Source: Vombatus ursinus (taxonomy: Eukaryota > Chordata > Mammalia > Diprotodontia > Vombatidae). Taken from it: 64,000 bases of DNA. Position 1 is the stretch's first letter, and each line of letters starts with the position of its first letter. The notes under the pieces are model-generated. The model ran no database searches. It was not told the DNA's origin and worked only from the letters and a program-made list of their open reading frames with translations. Shown here piece by piece: positions 10,578 to 20,360 of the stretch. The DNA is taken from assembly GCF_900497805.2 (NCBI RefSeq), contig NW_020949548.1:18963252-19027251 (forward strand), given 5' to 3'. A program made the position numbers and the translations under genes.

Positions 10578-11188
10578 ATTTATCCATCCATCCATCTACC
10601 TATGTATCTATCTTTCTACTTCTCTACCTACACAGGTATGTATATATGTATGTATGTATGTATCTATCTATCTATCCACTTACCTATGTATCTATCTTTA
10701 TCATCTATCTACCTGTCTATTTATCTCTTTCTTTCTTCCTTCCTTCCTCCCCTACCTACCTCCCTTTCTTTCCTTCTTTCTTTCTATCTGCCTACATATG
10801 TATGTATGTATCTACCCATCTACCTATGTATATATCTCTTTTTCTTTCTTTCTTTTTCTCTCTCTCTTCACCTACCTATGTATCTATCTGTCTACCCATC
10901 CATCCATCTACTCATCTACCTACATATGTATGTATCTATCCATTTACTTAAATATGTGTGTATCTCTCTCTTCACTTGCCTATGTATCTGTCTATCCATC
11001 CATCCATTTAGCCATCTACCCACATATGTAAGTATGTATCCATTTACCTATGTATCTATCTATCTTTATCTATCATCTATCTATCTATCTACCCATCCAT
11101 CTATTTGTCTATCTACCCATCTACCCACATATGTATACATGTATGTATGTACATATCCATCTATCTATCTGGCATCTATCTACCTAAT
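10578..11188. repeat. Large imperfect tetranucleotide array (CTAT/CATC/TGTA/CTTT mix)
   Basis: About 610 bp of interrupted CTAT, CATC, GTAT and CTTT units with higher-order blocks such as ctacctatgtatctatc recurring every 80-130 bp. It yields long Tyr/Ser/Leu/Ile open frames in all three forward frames, a composition artefact. Confidence 0.95.
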
Positions 11189-11264
11189 GCTCAGGAAATA
11201 GAAGGCATTTCTTTTCCTCCAGAAGGAGAGTATCAGCACATCACTCTCTTAGAACCTATGTGCC

Positions 11265-11880
11265 CAGTGCCCCAGTACCTCTAGGATAAAACACAAACTC
11301 TTAAGCTTGGCATTTAAAGCCCTCCACAGAAGGTGTTAGCTTATCTTTCCAGGCTTATCTCTTCTCAGACACTGTAGATTCCAACCAAATTGTTCTGCTT
11401 AGAGGTCCCAACTCAGAATTCCATCTCTTACATATGTGCCTTTGCAAAAATTCTCCCTTATGATGGAAGTGCCCTCAATCAATCAATTAAGTGCTGAGCA
11501 TTTATTCGGCACCTTCTTCTATGGGCCAGGCTTTCCTGCCTCACCATTGCATCAAAGAATCTCTAGCTTCCTTCAAGGTACAGCTCAGGGGCCACTTCTT
11601 CCAGGAAGCCTCCTTTCCTTTCCCTGGTTGTTAGTGCTCTCTCCCTCCTTAAATCATCATGCCTTTACTCACATGTTCAGATACTGTATTGTGCTATTCT
11701 AATAGACAGTAAGCCTGAAGGCAGGGGTCATTTTTTTTTATTTTGCTTTTCATTTTGTCTCTGTACTCCCAGCTCCAATTGAGTGTAATCTCCTTGAGGA
11801 CAGGTCCCATTTCCTGTATAGTGTCTGGTCCCCAGTGCCTTGCACTAATAAATGCTTATTGAATTGGTTTGGACTGGAGT
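11265..11880 (+). mobile_element. L2 LINE 3' portion with a small antisense L2 inside
   Basis: gcttggcatttaaagccct, aatctctagcttccttcaag, tttccaggaagcctcctttc and tccttgaggacaggtccc, ending ttattgaattgg. Near 11480-11530 gctgagcatttattcggca reads as an L2 tip in the opposite direction. Confidence 0.75.
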
Positions 11881-12179
11881 AGGGAGTGGTTCTGACTCCA
11901 GATCATACCTATCTCCTGTCACATTCAAAGCCCTGAATTAAATAATATTGCAGTAGGTAGAGAAGCCACCATTTTAATAAGGTTACTTCTTCCCCTCCCC
12001 TCAAAGCACTGAGTATAAGCAGTTGAAATAAAAATTAAATAGAAATAGAATAGAAGAATAGAAATAAAAATTAAAAATCTTCTCTTTCTCTTCTCTTCTG
12101 CTGCCTTTTAAAGACACAGCTGTGAGCGTTGTACCAAGGAAGACCAACCACAGGTCATTAACTGCCTTTGCTTCAGCCC

Positions 12180-12362
12180 CATGGAATCTCACAGCTGGAA
12201 GGGCCCTCAGTGACCGTCTGGTCCGAGCCTTCTCATTCTGCAGGGGTGGATGCTACCGTGCAGAGGGAGGCAAGCTTGCCAACGCCGCACAATGAGCTAA
12301 CGACAAAGCCAGGGCTGGAATCCAGATCTCCTGCTCCCCAGGTCATTGCTTCTCCTCAATAA
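12180..12362 (-). mobile_element. SINE with CR1/L3-like tail, antisense
   Basis: tggaatctcacagctggaag, ggccctcagtgaccgtctgg and ggctggaatccagatctcc follow the family in reverse. CpG-richer than its neighbours. Confidence 0.65.
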
Positions 12363-12479
12363 GACTCAAATTTGAAAGACTGAACATTATCTCCACTTAG
12401 ACGGCTAATTGCCGAGCGCTATGGAATCACTCCCATCCCCCTCTCTGTGCGTGTGTTCATTTCCTTTCCAGCCCTAACT

Positions 12480-12660
12480 ACATGGATCAAGTCTCTCTTC
12501 CTCCATGAAGTCCTCCCAATCCACTCCAGCCCACAGGGAAGTATCCCTTTGACCTCACTTCCTGGAGATACAATTCATTGGAAATTTAATCACATACAAC
12601 CTTGTGACATCTCTCATATTGTTTAACCTTTTGCATATATTTGTCTTCTTTCTTGACAGG
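12480..12660 (+). mobile_element. L2 LINE UTR fragment
   Basis: cttcctccatgaagtcctcc, gacctcacttcctgg and tgcatatatttgtcttcttt fit the L2 3' UTR; the final tip is absent. Confidence 0.5.
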
Positions 12661-12661
12661 G

Positions 12662-12925
12662 ACTAAGGTGTAGTGAGAAGATTGTTAGACTAAGTATCAG
12701 GAGAGACCTGGGTTCATATTCCCCCGCTGATCCGACACTCACTAGCTGTGTGACCATGGGCAAGAAACTTCAACATTCTGAGTCTCAGTTTCCCCATTTG
12801 TAAAATGAAGATAATAATAGCACCCACATCACAGGATTGTGGTGGGGCTGATATGAGATGATGTATGTAAATAAAGTGCTTTGCAAACCTTCAAGCACTA
12901 CATAAATGTGAGCTAATAAGATTGT
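12662..12925 (+). mobile_element. MIR, full length
   Basis: agtgagaagattgttagac head, actagctgtgtgaccatgg, cagtttccccatttgtaaaa, tttgcaaaccttcaagcac and a gctaata end. Confidence 0.85.
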
Positions 12926-12934
12926 CATTGTTAA

Positions 12935-13128
12935 TGCCCACAGGGCTTAGTGGACAAGTAGGCTGAACTTCAAGTCAGGAGGGCCTGGATTCAAATCCCG
13001 CCTCTCGGCTACCTGTTAGCTGCGTGGCCATGGGCGAATCACTTTACCTTTCTAAGACTCAGTTCCTGTAAGATGAGGGGAACTAGGTGACCTTAAAGGT
13101 TCCTTCCAGTTCTGAAGCTCCAATCCAG
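12935..13128 (+). mobile_element. SINE with CR1/L3-like tail
   Basis: gcttagtggacaagtaggct, tcaggagggcctggattc, tagctgcgtggccatgggc, then aactaggtgaccttaaagg and ttccttccagttctgaag. Confidence 0.7.
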
Positions 13129-13139
13129 TGATTTTCCCA

Positions 13140-13262
13140 ACTAGACTGGATGCTCCAGCAGGGCACAGACCAGCTGTGTCCTCTCCATCTCCGTATCCCC
13201 ACCCTGACAACGCCTAGCAGAGGGCCTTGTCCACAGAAAGTGGTCAGTCACTGAATTTCTTG
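13140..13262 (+). mobile_element. L2 LINE 3' end
   Basis: actagactggatgctccagc, agggcacagaccagctgtg and cactgaatttctt are a diverged L2 tip. Confidence 0.55.
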
Positions 13263-13264
13263 AT

Positions 13265-13685
13265 GGGTCAGTGACAGGAAGGTCTCTGCTTTCAGGACCG
13301 TTTGTTTTTGTCCCAGGCAAGGCTATGATCCTTCAGAAACATCATTTTGAGCACCCTTACGCTGCCAGGCTGGGACTCTAGCCTGCAGCTCCTCTCTTTA
13401 AACAAGCAGCTGATCTATCTGGGGATCCAAAAGCAGAGGCCTCCCTGAATTAAATGAGGGAGATGAGGAGAGATAGCCTTTGTCCATGGAACCAGTTATT
13501 TTTTATTTCTTATCACTTGGCATAGAGGTCAAGGCTCATAAACCACACACCACAAAATCCAGGGCCTGAGTCCTTGGTCAGAGCTAGTATTAATGATTCT
13601 GTGTTTCTAACTAGTCTGGTCCCCTTGCCCTGGGAAGCAGTAGCCAACTAAAGGGTTGTGCCGGCAATGATCACTCGCCCACTCC
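13265..13685. other. No recognised feature
   Basis: About 420 bp, single-copy-looking, with no open frame of interest. Confidence 0.4.
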
Positions 13686-13872
13686 CTCAATGAGCATGTA
13701 GTAAGCGCTTACTGTGTGTCAGGCACTGGGCCAAGTGCTGGGGATACAAAGTAAGGCAAAAACAGTGCCTGTCCTAAAGGAATTTACATTATATTGGAGA
13801 AGAGACAACATGAAAATAACTAGGAACATATAAGCTAAATACAGATATAATACATATAAGTAGATATACTAC
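13686..13872 (-). mobile_element. L2 LINE 3' end, antisense
   Basis: agtaagcgcttactgtgtgt, caggcactgggccaagtgc, ggggatacaaagtaaggc and the less conserved UTR to 13872. Confidence 0.8.
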
Positions 13873-13884
13873 TTTATATAGCAT

Positions 13885-14172
13885 ATATATAAAGCTAGGT
13901 GGTTTAGTAAATAGAACTCTGGGCCTAGAGTCAGGAAGATTTAAATTCAAGTCTGATCTCAGACACTAGCTGTGTGAACCCAGGAAAGTAACTTGATTGC
14001 TGCCTGCCTCAGTTTACCTATCTGTAAAATCGGGATAATAATAGTGCTTGAGACCTCTCAGGGTTATTGTGAGGATCAAATGAGATAACATATGTAAAAC
14101 ACTTAGCACAGTGCCTGGCACACAGTAGGTGCTATATAAATGTTAGCAATTATTAATACTATTATGATTAAT
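13885..14172 (+). mobile_element. MIR, full length
   Basis: agctaggtggtttagtaaat head, gactagagtcaggaaga-like box, cagtttacctatctgtaaaa, ggttattgtgaggatcaaat, cagtgcctggcacacagtag and a tgttagcaattatta end. Confidence 0.85.
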
Positions 14173-14197
14173 CTCAAAGATGAAGACACTAGTTAGC

Positions 14198-14420
14198 TGC
14201 CAGGGTCCTTCATCTTTTTGTTTTTATGTTGAGGACCCCTTTGGCAAACTGGGGAAACCTATAGATCTCTTCTCAGAATAATGGTTTTTTTTTAAATAAT
14301 TGAATGAAATGCTAAATTTCATTTAGAGGTTAGTGAATATAGAAGAGAAGTAATTTTTTTCCCAATGAAGTTCTCGGACCCCCCTGAGATCTCTTCATCA
14401 ATCTCAAGTTAAGAACCCCT
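14198..14420 (+). mobile_element. hAT-like non-autonomous DNA transposon
   Basis: Begins ccagggtccttcatctttt, passes aggacccctttggcaaactg and cttctcagaataatggtttt, and ends caagttaagaacccctgct. Its end-like blocks resemble mammalian hAT MITEs that end in ttaagaacccctg. The left terminal inverted repeat is worn. Confidence 0.45.
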
Positions 14421-15071
14421 GCTTGATTAGCAGAATGTTGGTTTGTCAGCCACCTGCCACGGTTCCCTCTCCACGCAGGGCTCTGCTTCCTGGCAGTTTT
14501 AATCTTCCCCAGCCACAAACACTGAGAAAAGAAACCATATGTCCAGCCTAATCAAGGTCTGGTAGCTCATTGCTAATTACAAAGGGGACCTCAGTTATGC
14601 AAAGCAACTGTAGCCAGACACAGATGGCCACTGAGACCCAGCTCTCTCTCCAAGGAGCCCCAGTGCATAGCGAGTTGGCAGAGCAGCTTTGACATGACAA
14701 CCCAGGACTGCCAACTCCTTCCTGATGGAGTGGACACCTTAGAGGCAAGCCCTGTCTGACCCCTGACCTGACAATGCCAAATGGGAGGGAATAGGAAGAG
14801 TGAGCAAAGAGAGAGAATTTTAAAAAATAAACACTGGCTTTGAGACTATATAAAGATTGGGAAGGAGGAAGGGGAGAATAAACAGTTGCTGGGGGCAGCA
14901 AGCCAGAATGAGCCCCGGAACAAAGAATGCCACTTCTTTTACCTTCCATCCAAGTGGACAAGTGGAAGCCCCCGATGTCCCTAGCCCCAGCCCCAGCATT
15001 GCCTCGTGGTCCCTGTTCTGTGCTCGGGGCCCTCCCCCCACGGCATCAGCACTGGGGTGTAGCAGTTCTGT

Positions 15072-15128
15072 ATTGGCCTGTGCGCTGTGCCAATGATTCC
15101 GAGGTATAAAGGCTGATGCCATGGCAAC
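15072..15128 (+). promoter_or_regulatory. Promoter-like cluster: ATTGG, CCAAT, TATAAA, RFX-type X-box
   Basis: ATTGG at 15072-15076 and CCAAT at 15090-15094 are NF-Y-type boxes. TATAAA lies at 15105-15110, and GATGCCATGGCAAC at 15115-15128 is close to the RFX X-box (GTTGCCATGGCAAC). No gene is visible downstream, so an enhancer or chance is equally possible. Confidence 0.3.
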
Positions 15129-15496
15129 AAGAGCTACACATGGGAAGGCATGTGATGGCTTTATGGGGGAAAAATTTATAGCAAATTCTGTGTGGCTAAA
15201 GTGTGTTGACACCATAATTTTGGGAGGGGGAACAGGATACAGGAGGGGAGGAGGTGAATACATCAGCAAGCATGTCCCAGAACCCTAAGGAGTCCAGGAC
15301 TGGGAGTGAAGGGAATTCAAAGGCGAACAGAATAAACAACAGAATCCCCAGCTGTCAGCCTCAGAGGGGGGAGGGGAGAAGGGTATCGCTCCTAGGATGG
15401 CTCTTTGCAGCAAAGAACCTCAACGTAAAATCATGCAGCCTCTGTCTGGTTCCTCATAGCGACAGGATGAGCCGTCCATTCTCTGGAATGGTGGGT

Positions 15497-15516
15497 GGCT
15501 GGCTGGCTGGCTGGCT
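15497..15516. repeat. (GGCT)5 microsatellite
   Basis: Five perfect GGCT units. Confidence 0.9.
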
Positions 15517-15775
15517 CAGGGGAGGGAATCTATTCACAAAGTGGGGCCAGGAAGGCTGAAGAAGAACACAGAGACAGTAGGGAAGGGGTGCTTGCCACAT
15601 GCAGCTTTGACTGGGCCACTGCCCAAATCCAATTTCCATCTTTTTAAGATTCAGGATGGCAATTAGAATACCCAACCCAAATCAGAAAATCAACACGGAG
15701 AGACCAAGAGAATTTTGCATACACAAGAAGTAGTCCTGCCAGTGGGCAGAGAACATGCCATCCAGATCTCAGGAT

Positions 15776-15838
15776 GCAAGTCAGTGAGCATTTATTAAGT
15801 GCCTGCTAGGTGCCAGGCACTGTGGTAAGCACTGACCA
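15776..15838 (-). mobile_element. L2 LINE tip, antisense
   Basis: agcatttattaagtgcctgc and gccaggcactgtggtaagc; only about 60 bp kept. Confidence 0.65.
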
Positions 15839-16625
15839 GTTTGGGAGAGAATTATTTGTTCCGTGTCTTTTTTTGAGATAACCTCCCCCCTCCCACCATT
15901 CACATTTTAATATGTCAGGACTTAAAGGATCTGGAACCTGCCAGTTGGGCCCTGATGAAGTGAATCCCCTCCTTCCCTGAACCCCCAATCCCCAGGGATC
16001 TGGGGAGTGAAACTAGGGAACTCTCATGAGATCTTCTATCAACTGCACTAAACATCAACATTGAATTTGGAAGAAAACTAACCTCCTTGCAAAATCTAAT
16101 GTCTCTTTTCATTAAGTACATTGGAGGTGCTCATTAAAGACTTACTGATCGATAGAAATGGAGCTTCAACTGTGTCCAGTCAGCCCGTCAAGTTCAGCAT
16201 GTCCAAAACCAAGCTCATCATCTTCCCCTCCCCCTCCCAGCCCCCACCCAGGCCAGCTCCTCCCTCTGACTTCCTTGATTTTATTAACGGCACCAACACC
16301 CTCTCCATCACCCAGGCTGTAACCTGAGTCGCAGGACTTTTGACTCTTCCCTCTCCCAGCCTCTCACTTTCAGTTACCGAGGTCTGCAGCTTCTACCTTG
16401 TCTATATCTCTCACATCCATGCTCTCCATTCTCACTGACACCACCCTCAGGCAGGCCTTCATGACTTCCAACCTGGGGCTATTGAAACAGCCTCTGTCCT
16501 GGCTCTAGTTTCTCTGCCTCTGGTTCATTCTGTATATACCACCCAAGGTCTAGAGCATTATCAAGTAGAATATAAGCTACTTGAAGGCAGGGACTGCTTT
16601 GTTTTATGCATCCTCAAAAACTAGC

Positions 16626-16898
16626 ACAGGAAGGAGGGAATAAGCATTTATTAAATGCCTACTATGTGCTAGGTAATGTGCAAAGTACCTTACAATTATC
16701 TCATTTGATCCTCACAACAACCCTGGGAGGTAAGTGCTATTGTTACCCCCATTTTACATGTGAGGAAACTAAGGCAAATAGAGGTTAAGTGACTTGTCCA
16801 GGGTCACACAACTAGTAAGTATATGAGGCATAATTTGAACTCAAGGTTTCTTGACTTCAGGCCCAATGATCTATCCCTTGTGCCACCTAGCTACCACA
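16626..16898 (-). mobile_element. MIR, antisense, inserted in an L2 tip
   Basis: aagcatttattaaatgccta, cctcacaacaaccctgggag, ccccattttacatgtgagg, ggtcacacaactagtaagt and ttgtgccacctagctacc: complete from tail to head. Confidence 0.9.
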
Positions 16899-16899
16899 G

Positions 16900-16901
<2 letters not shown>

Positions 16902-16947
<46 letters not shown>
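16902..16947. repeat. (CA)n microsatellite
   Basis: 46 bp of CA between the MIR and the resumed L2, at the place where L2 normally reads gacacacagtag; it probably expanded from that seed. Confidence 0.95.
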
Positions 16948-16950
<3 letters not shown>

Positions 16951-16984
16951 TCAATAAATTCTTACTGAATTGAATTAAATCTAA

Positions 16985-17226
16985 TGCTGGAAATTCTTCT
17001 CCCTGCCTATAGGATAAAAGCTAAGGCTTTCAGCATGGCATTTAAGGCCTTGAACAATGAGAGCTGCACGTACCTTTCTAGCATTATTGTCAAACTACTT
17101 TTCTTTAAGTAACTTCAACTCTGGTCAAGCTGATCTAGGAGGGGTCTCTGGAATATAGGCTTCCCATTCTAATCTCCCTGCCATTGCTGACATTGCTTCC
17201 TCCACCTCAGATGCTCTCCATGTCCC
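16985..17226 (+). mobile_element. L2 LINE UTR fragment
   Basis: ctgcctataggataaaagc, cagcatggcatttaaggcct, tgcacgtacctttctagca and catgtcccacag fit the L2 region just after ORF2. Confidence 0.6.
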
Positions 17227-17227
17227 A

Positions 17228-17480
17228 CAGAATCATGGAATTGAAGGACCCCTCAGCCACCATCTAATCTGAGCATAATTTAACCAAGAATCCTTTCTTT
17301 AGTTAAATTGACAAAGTAGTTATTTAGACACCCAAAGAGGGGGAATCCATTATCTTTTGGAAGTAGCCCATTGTACTTTGGGAATCACTTTTAAGTGTTA
17401 CAGAGTTTTCACTTACCCTTTCTGCCCCCTTTCCATCTTCCTCCCTTAGTTCAGTCCTGCAGAGCCAACCACATAAATTT
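17228..17480 (-). mobile_element. CR1/L3 LINE 3' end, antisense
   Basis: aatcatggaattgaaggacc, cctcagccaccatctaatc, ggaatccattatcttttgg and cccattgtactttggg follow the family in reverse. Confidence 0.6.
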
Positions 17481-17524
17481 AATCTCTTTTGTTCATGGAT
17501 TTGGTATGAGATTTATTTGTTTGT

Positions 17525-17636
17525 TTGTTCTTTGGTCTAGACGTAATTTCTTTATAGTATTGAAGAAACCTGGTGAAGAAACCCCCTTCATCAATGCAGA
17601 TCAGCAAGTGCTCTGCAAATGTATAAACCTAGAACA
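17525..17636 (-). mobile_element. Tail part of a third SINE type ('tail-B'), antisense
   Basis: aacctggtgaagaaaccccc, caatgcagatcagcaagtg and ctctgcaaatgtataaacc correspond to tails at 21.66, 47.95, 49.9 and 61.1 kb (ggcaactctctaagcctataagtt type). The SINE head is missing; a hAT abuts. Confidence 0.5.
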
Positions 17637-17990
17637 GTGGTGTCAAACTCAAATAGAAAATGGGGGCCATTAAACCCTGATTGCTGTGGCTGCATATTGA
17701 CTTATAAAACCACAAATTAATATTATCTATGTTCTACTATACTTTTATTTATTTATTCATTCATTTATTTTGGCAAAGCAATTGGGGTTAAGTGACTTGC
17801 CCAGAGTCACACAGCTAATAGGTGTCAAAAGTCTGGTCTCAGACCAAATTTGAGCTCAGGTCCTCCTGACTCCAGGGTCAGTGCTCTATCTACTGTGCCA
17901 CCTAGCTGCCCCTACCCTTATTTATTTTAAAAAATATTTCCCAATCACATTTTAATCTGGTTCAGATCCTGTTTGATATTCATGGCCTCA
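17637..17990 (+). mobile_element. hAT-like element with cagtggtgtcaaactca end, split by a SINE
   Basis: The 5' end cagtggtgtcaaactcaaat and ggccattaaaccctgattgc, attgacttataaaaccaca... lie before the SINE; aatatttcccaatcacattt and aatctggttcagatcctgtt lie after it. This matches a marsupial element whose other end reads tttgacacccctg; that end is missing. Confidence 0.55.
17765..17912 (-). mobile_element. SINE1/WSINE1-type SINE, antisense
   Basis: aattggggttaagtgacttg, cccagagtcacacagctaat, gctcaggtcctcctgactcc and gtgccacctagctgcccc. Flanks share ttatttattt-like sequence, a worn target duplication. Confidence 0.8.
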
Positions 17991-18146
17991 ACACTGAAAG
18001 GTTAAACGACTTGGCCAGAACCACATAATCAATAGTCAATAAACATTAAGTGCCTACTATGTTTGAGGCATTGTCAGAGGCAGGACTTGAACCCAGACCT
18101 TCCTGACTCCAAGGTGTGCTCTCTGTTAACTACACCAAGGGACCTC
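17990..18146 (-). mobile_element. SINE remnant, antisense, with an L2 tip inside
   Basis: gaaaggttaaacgacttgg and ggacttgaacccagaccttc are SINE; between them caataaacattaagtgccta (about 18038-18070) is an antisense L2 tip. Confidence 0.55.
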
Positions 18147-18360
18147 TTTCAAATACTTGAAACAGTCTTGAATAGTCTTTCAAACTGTCTCAGATAGTCT
18201 TTCAATTACTCAAAGACAACTCTCATGTGCCAGCTCCTTCCTTTTCCAAGTATTCTCCTCTCCAGGTCAAGTATCCCCTATTCCATCAACCTTTTACTTT
18301 ACTGGCATAGTCTTAAGGCCCCTCACCAAAAGTTACCCTCTTCCAGACATGCTTAACATA
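18147..18360 (-). mobile_element. CR1/L3 LINE fragment, antisense
   Basis: tcaaagacaactctcatgtg, ttctcctctccaggtcaag, gcatagtcttaaggcccctc and accaaaagttaccctcttcc match the reverse complement of the CR1/L3 segment upstream of the 3' end. Confidence 0.65.
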
Positions 18361-18785
18361 TGATGACTCAGGTCAATTTTTTACTCAGTTTCCCCTGTCT
18401 GATCCCTCCCTTCCAATCCTAACTTAGACTGTCAGCTCCAAGAGGCTGAGGATCTTACACCCTTTTGTATCATCCATTACTTTGCCTTGCAAAACTGGAC
18501 TCTCAATAATTGATGACTTCCTAATGAACCCAATTGTCCTAGGAAATTTGTGGAGAATTCCTTTTTCCAGAGTTATCTCAAAACAAGGCAGATAGATGCT
18601 GGGCCCTCTAGGGCAGCCTAGGGACAAGTCCTTAATGGGAATTAGGGGCTTCAAACTCTCTTCCTAGTGGGAATGCCCTGACTTCTCTCCCAATCTCAAG
18701 ACATGAATCAACAGCTACCTCCAGGACAGGACATCAGTAGAAAAAAAGGGAAAATCAGAAAGAGGAGTGAGTTGGGGGAAGAGGC
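18361..18785. other. Mostly unassigned
   Basis: A possible worn L2 tip lies at about 18424-18480 (gactgtcagctccaagaggc). The rest shows nothing I can name. Confidence 0.35.
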
Positions 18786-19222
18786 CACTTGAGGCATTCC
18801 ATAATCCCACACCACTCTTTCATTCCAACTTTATCTCAGGATCCTCTCCTCCATGGACCCTACACTCTAGCCAAACGGGGTTACTCTTTTTCACTTGAGA
18901 TACTTTTTTTGCCTTATGCCTTTGTTTATGTTGCACAATGGCTCTGCCTTTCTCCCATCCCAGAAAGCCCAACTCCAATGCCACTTCCTCCAAGAAACAC
19001 TCCCTGATGGCTCTGACGATAACAGCCTTGCCTATGGACCTCATATATCATCTTTCTGCTGCCACATTCTATTGCACTTATGTGAAAGCATGTATTGTGC
19101 CTTTTTTATTTTGTGCCTTAATTCTCAACTAGAATATAAAGTGAGGGACTCTCTCTTCTCTCAACTTTTTATCTGCCCTCAGGGGCTGAGGGTGTTTAAT
19201 CAATGATCTGAACTGAATTTGT
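18786..19222 (+). mobile_element. L2 LINE 3' portion
   Basis: tgcctttgtttatgttgcac, caactccaatgccacttcct, ccaagaaacactccctgatg and caactagaatataaagtgag; ends at ctgaactgaatttgttg. Confidence 0.7.
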
Positions 19223-19890
19223 TGAAAAGGTGATTCTGAGATTCTCTCGAGTTCTGGCTGGAGCTGGTCCAAGAGCATATTGCCTACTTATTATCAAGTC
19301 AAACAGCAGGAGAGCTCTTTACCTCATGGCTTTCCCCGGGTAAGGAAACAGGAGCTGGGTCAGAGCTTATTCTTCTATCTCCAATCCCTACTTCAAGGCT
19401 CCCAGGTTGGGTTTGTCAACAACAGCAAGACTTACTCTAAGAACTTTCATTATCCCTCCAGGCCAAAGCTTTGGATCAGTAACAAACCCTACCAGCCCTC
19501 TGGAGAAGCTGCGTCAAGGAGCTAACCCACACCTCCCTTCCCTGGCTCCCCATGCCTCTGGAAGGCTCCTGCCATGCTCTCAGTTCCATGATGGGCAGCG
19601 CCACCTGGTGCCTGCCCCTAGGAGTGCAGCTTGAAGAAGCAATGGCCAGCTTCAGCCAGGAAGGAGCTATCCATCAGCACCAAGGAAGCACATTTTAAGT
19701 ACCAGCTGAGAATATTTCAGTAGGTGATGTGGTGGAGAAGAAGGAGAACCGGCCTTAGAGTCAAAAGGCTCAGTTCCTCAGCAGGGTACTCGCTTGCTGC
19801 TTCCTCCTCCCATCTCTCACAGCACTTGACCATGAACTCTTCTTTGCATTTATCATGCTCACCCTTTTACCAAAGTTACTTGCTTACATG
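19223..19890. other. Single-copy-looking stretch with a CTCF-like motif
   Basis: 670 bp without recognised repeats, moderately GC-rich near 19500-19640. Confidence 0.4.
19598..19611 (-). promoter_or_regulatory. CTCF-like core motif
   Basis: GCGCCACCTGGTGC on the plus strand differs at two of 14 positions from GCGCCCCCTGGTGG, the reverse complement of the CTCF core. Lies in repeat-free sequence. Binding is not shown by sequence alone. Confidence 0.35.
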
Positions 19891-19892
19891 CC

Positions 19893-20025
19893 ATTCAACT
19901 TGATTCAATTCAATATTTATTAAGCACCTACTATGTGCCAGGGATTGTGCTAAGCAATGGGGATAGAAATAGGAAAAAGAAAAACCGTCTCAGCTCTCAA
20001 GGAGCTTAAAATCTAATAATTTGGA
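19893..20025 (-). mobile_element. L2 LINE 3' end, antisense
   Basis: ttcaattcaatatttattaa, gcacctactatgtgccaggg and cagctctcaaggagcttaaa. Confidence 0.8.
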
Positions 20026-20108
20026 GCTTCATGTGCACAAGGCCCATGGGGTACTGACTTTTGTATACCCAGTGCCAACCACAGGTCCTGGAAAAGAGTA
20101 GATATTTA
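20025..20108 (+). mobile_element. Possible L2 LINE tip
   Basis: gacttttgtatacccagtgc, ccaaccacaggtcctgg and gtagatatttaataca resemble an L2 tip in the forward direction. Confidence 0.45.
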
Positions 20109-20109
20109 A

Positions 20110-20360
20110 TACATAGCTTAGTGGAAAGTATGCTGGATTTAGAGTCATGAGAACCTGGATTCAAGTTCCTGCCTCTGATACTTACTGGCTGTGTGACCTT
20201 AGGCAAGCTTTTCTGAACCTCAATTTATTCATCAATAAAATGGGTGTAATAATGGCACATATCATAGGATTGTTGTGAGAATCAAATGAGATAATGTATT
20301 TTAAATGCTTTGCAAAGTGCTATAGAAATATGAGCTATTATTTTCATCATCATTATAGGG
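20110..20360 (+). mobile_element. MIR, full length
   Basis: gcttagtggaaagtatgctg head, gctgtgtgaccttaggcaag, tagg..attgttgtgagaatcaaatg-type block, gctttgcaaagtgctatag and gagctattattttc. Confidence 0.85.

Larger units (their letters stand above)
14421..15775. other. 1.35-kb block without interspersed repeats
   Basis: Holds runs such as attgctaattacaaaggg (14569-14586) and tatataaagattgggaagg (14848-14866), plus a CCAAT/TATA/X-box cluster listed separately. Overlapping open frames of 137 and 149 codons on the minus strand show no domain. The absence of SINE, L2 and MIR for this length is unusual here and fits selection against insertion, or chance. Confidence 0.4.
16130..16980 (+). mobile_element. 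L2 LINE, ORF2 C-terminus to 3' tip, interrupted by MIR
   Basis: cagcatgtccaaaaccaagc (MSKTKL), catcatcttcccctccccct, cacccaggctgtaacctgag and aatataagctacttgaaggc. It breaks off at about 16625 in the middle of the L2 'agcacagtgcctg' motif and resumes at 16948 with tgctcaataaattcttactg. Confidence 0.8.

Noticed and set aside
10560-11201. Long open frame of 213 codons, rich in Tyr, Ser, Leu and Ile
   Set aside because: It is the translation of a tetranucleotide array; all three forward frames are open for the same reason.
12662-13128. tRNA-like B boxes (ggttcaaatcc type) here and in dozens of other places
   Set aside because: They belong to SINE heads; none is part of a foldable complete tRNA gene.
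14548-15269. Overlapping minus-strand open frames of 137 and 149 codons
   Set aside because: They overlap in different registers, show no domain and have no splice or start context that sets them apart from chance in GC-richer DNA.
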